In this document: positions 62,316 through 64,000 of the stretch, in pieces
Layout of the letters: each line of letters starts with the position of its first letter
Numbering within the stretch: position 1 is the stretch's first letter
NCBI RefSeq assembly: GCF_004762045.1
Contig: NZ_SJOM01000007.1
Location: 4,031,451 to 4,095,450 of the forward strand
Length of the DNA: 64,000 nt
From: Mycobacterium sp. DL99
GTDB lineage: Bacteria; Actinomycetota; Actinomycetes; Mycobacteriales; Mycobacteriaceae
Direction: 5' to 3'
The notes under the pieces: generated by a model
What the model was told of the DNA's origin: nothing
What the model saw: only the letters and a program-made list of their open reading frames with translations
Databases searched by the model: none
Translations under genes and position numbers: made by a program

Positions 62316-63023
62316 TCACGAAACAATAGGCGGTGCATCGATCCGCGCGGAGATCTGTTTGACGATCTTGACAGCCGAATCGGCCGGGTTGGCGCTGCAG
62401 GTGTTGACGTCGACCACGATGTTGTTGTTCGCGGTCAACGCCCGACCGCAAGCCCACCCGCCTGCCTTGGCGTTGGACTGGGTTGTCACCGTGCTCAACA
62501 CGCCACCTTCGGTGGACATGGGTCCCACGTCCCACAGAGTGCCGGTCTGGGTGTGGGTGTAGCGCTTGCACGCCGGCCACTGTTGTACCGAGGAGTCATA
62601 GAACGCCTTGGCCTGATCAGCGTCCGCGAATCGAACCACCGCCTGCTTGGCGTAGTGAGTGAGGACGTCCGGCTCCCCCAACGTCACCTCTTGCTCGTCG
62701 GTGAAGCCACTGTCGGCATACACGGGCGCCTGTGCGGCACCGTCGACCGCGAGGCACTCGCGGGGTGCCATCGTCCGGCTGTCGTCAGACATTTGCGAGT
62801 CGGTACCCGTGACGGCCATTCCCCCTGCGGCCAATACCGCGTTGATCTGTTCTGCCGAAAGCAACAATCGGGGCAGCGTTTTCTGCCTCAGTGGCGTCGG
62901 AGGAAACGACGTGATCATCGGCGTGGTCGGCGTATTCTCCGCCGCTTGTTCCGTTGATTGACCGCAGCCCGCGGCAAGGGCGCAAGCAGCGACGATGGTG
63001 ACCGTGGTGATCGCAATGCGCAT
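62316..63023 (-). CDS. Lipoprotein with PknH_C-like sensor domain
   Basis: A 235-residue lipoprotein (lipobox LAAGC). The mature domain (LLLSAEQINAVLAAGGMAVT, ECLAVDGAAQAPVYADSGF, AVVRFADADQAKAFYDSS, WPACKRYT, GWACGRAL, VNTCSANPADSAVKIVKQI) matches the extracellular sensor fold of PknH and its stand-alone lipoprotein relatives, with four Cys for two disulfides. ATG at 63023 has GGGGGA upstream. Confidence 0.83.
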   Translation of the reverse strand: MRIAITTVTIVAACALAAGCGQSTEQAAENTPTTPMITSFPPTPLRQKTLPRLLLSAEQINAVLAAGGMAVTGTDSQMSDDSRTMAPRECLAVDGAAQAPVYADSGFTDEQEVTLGEPDVLTHYAKQAVVRFADADQAKAFYDSSVQQWPACKRYTHTQTGTLWDVGPMSTEGGVLSTVTTQSNAKAGGWACGRALTANNNIVVDVNTCSANPADSAVKIVKQISARIDAPPIVS

Positions 63024-63200
63024 TCGTCGTTCCCCCATTTCTGCGCCGGCACATCTGGTCACGGTGTGTTGACCCGTAATGGATAAATCCAGGGAAACAG
63101 CGAAGGCACACTTCACGCAGAACATTTGTCATAACGGTCGAAGACTTTCCGAAACCGTTACCGAAACACCATCAATCTCGATGTCGGAGAGGCTGTTGAG

Positions 63201-63274
63201 TGGGGCGGGCGGGGCTCGAACCCGCGACCAAGGGATTATGAGTCCCCGGCTCTGACCAACTGAGCTACCGCCCC
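63201..63274 (-). tRNA. tRNA with anticodon CAT (Met elongator or Ile2)
   Basis: A 74-nt cloverleaf on the minus strand. The acceptor stem GGGGCGG pairs with CCGCCCC (7/7), D stem GCTC/GAGC, anticodon stem GGGGA/TCCCT around loop CTCATAA, T arm GCGGG-TTCGAGC-CCCGC. No CCA is encoded after the discriminator A. CAT could be elongator methionine or the lysidine-modified isoleucine tRNA; the sequence alone does not decide. Confidence 0.92.
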
Positions 63275-63368
63275 CGGGCGCATCTGCGCCGCAATATGGT
63301 CGCACACGCTGCAGGCACAGACGCCAATCAGGGGCCACAGGCAGGCCCGGCGCGGATACGCTCACCCC

Positions 63369-63749
63369 ATGATCCGCTTTCTGCTGCGCATAGCGATCTT
63401 CCTGGGCTCATCGGCCATCGGGTTGCTCGTCGCCGCCTGGCTGGTTCCCGGGGTCTCGGTGTCGGCGTGGGGCTTCATCACCGCGGTGGTGATCTTCGCC
63501 GTCGCACAGGCGATCCTGTCGCCGTTCTTCCTCAAGATGGCCAGCCGCTACGCGTCGGCATTCCTGGGTGGCATCGGGTTGGTCTCCACCCTGATCGCGC
63601 TGGTCCTGGCCTCGGCGCTCACCCACGGCCTCAGCATCCGCGGCATCGGCTCCTGGATCGCCGCCACGGTGGTGGTCTGGCTGGTCACCGCCGTGGCCAC
63701 GGTGGTGTTGCCGGCGCTGTTCATCAAGAAGAAGGTCGCCTCGAAGTAA
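63369..63749 (+). CDS. Holin-family (DUF360) membrane protein
   Basis: A 126-residue protein with about four transmembrane helices (IAIFLGSSAIGLLVAAWLVPG, ITAVVIFAVAQAILSPFF, LGGIGLVSTLIALVLASALT, IAATVVVWLVTAVATVVLPA). It belongs to the widespread mycobacterial type IV holin-like family. No lysin or phage gene is nearby, so a chromosomal housekeeping membrane role is more likely than lysis. Confidence 0.82.
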   Translation: MIRFLLRIAIFLGSSAIGLLVAAWLVPGVSVSAWGFITAVVIFAVAQAILSPFFLKMASRYASAFLGGIGLVSTLIALVLASALTHGLSIRGIGSWIAATVVVWLVTAVATVVLPALFIKKKVASK

Positions 63750-63766
63750 CGCTTGCCGGTGGGATC

Positions 63767-64000
63767 ATGGCGAACGTGCCTTCTCATGCGTTCGCCTCGG
63801 ACAACGCCGCACCCGCACACCCGACGGTGATCGACGCGATCGTCGCGGCCAACGACGGTGCCGTCGCCTCCTACGGGAACGATCCCGTCACCCAGCGCGC
63901 GGCCGGGGCCATCAAGACAGCGTTCGACTCCCCCGACGCCGAGGTGCTGTTCGCGCTCACCGGCACGGCGGCCAACGTCATCGCGCTGGCCTCCGCCGTG
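63767..64000 (+). CDS. Threonine aldolase/beta-eliminating lyase, N-terminal part (partial)
   Basis: 78 codons to the window edge. The start (SHAFASDNAAPAHPTVIDAI) and NDPVTQRAAGAIKTAFDSPD, then FALTGTAANVIAL, are typical of PLP-dependent low-specificity L-threonine aldolases; the TGTAAN segment binds PLP phosphate. The rest lies outside the window. Confidence 0.85.
   Translation, partial: MANVPSHAFASDNAAPAHPTVIDAIVAANDGAVASYGNDPVTQRAAGAIKTAFDSPDAEVLFALTGTAANVIALASAV

Noticed and set aside
63369..63749. Prophage signal from the holin-family gene
   Set aside because: No integrase, lysin or structural phage genes nearby; this family is common in mycobacterial chromosomes.

Overview
The window reads as chromosome of a fast-growing, saprophytic mycobacterium (Mycolicibacterium-like). 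Support: uniformly high GC; the end of a mycothiol-dependent formaldehyde dehydrogenase gene; an MmpL transporter; a BacA/Rv1819c-type importer; a PknH-type kinase; a six-helix HAMP adenylate cyclase; a PonA2-type penicillin-binding protein; DUF4185, DUF1918 and PknH_C-type proteins; many TetR regulators and SDR enzymes. Family and ortholog names come from reading the proteins by eye; no database search was possible.

Layout. 1-3533: end of mscR, an MBL hydrolase with a 60-bp tandem repeat at its 3' end, a GH5-like lipoprotein and a StyA-like flavoprotein. 3565-10087: two divergent units around a repeat-rich control region. The leftward unit encodes a polar amino-acid ABC importer and a phosphotriesterase-like amidohydrolase. 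The rightward unit is TetR-kdd-kal-kce, the lower half of the clostridial lysine fermentation route, with no aminomutases in view. 10106-18696: SHOCT and LapA membrane proteins, a SABATH-type methyltransferase, an IlvX-like ThDP enzyme, an SDR-TetR pair and a metal module (CmtR-like sensor, P1B-ATPase, Met-rich exported protein). 18742-32486: Hsp70-like membrane protein, amine dehydrogenase-like enzyme, SDRs, DUF4185 plus a secreted protein, a dpp-type peptide ABC operon, methyltransferase, an unusual Cys-triplet protein, DUF1918 and a tandem universal stress protein. 32661-35863: adenylate cyclase facing a Ser/Thr kinase.

35978-45728: formamidase/FmdB unit, PucR regulator, and a tight seven-gene leftward operon (APC permease, two SDRs, ureohydrolase, PuuE-like deacetylase, Rieske oxygenase, reductase). 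The same palindrome architecture, CTGTA-N6-TACAG, lies upstream of both fmdBA and the seven-gene operon. This suggests one PucR regulon for a nitrogenous compound whose breakdown releases formamide; the substrate is unknown.

46081-64000: BacA-like importer, MmpL without a visible MmpS, a nuclease-like gene between two identical 39-bp hairpin repeats, TetR plus flavin monooxygenase, NHL lipoprotein, alkaline phosphatase, small secreted proteins, PonA2-like PBP, an exported deaminase, a PknH_C-like lipoprotein, a CAU tRNA, a holin-family membrane protein and the start of a threonine aldolase.

No rRNA, CRISPR array, intact insertion sequence or replication origin was seen. Intergenic stretches not listed as features showed nothing I could support.
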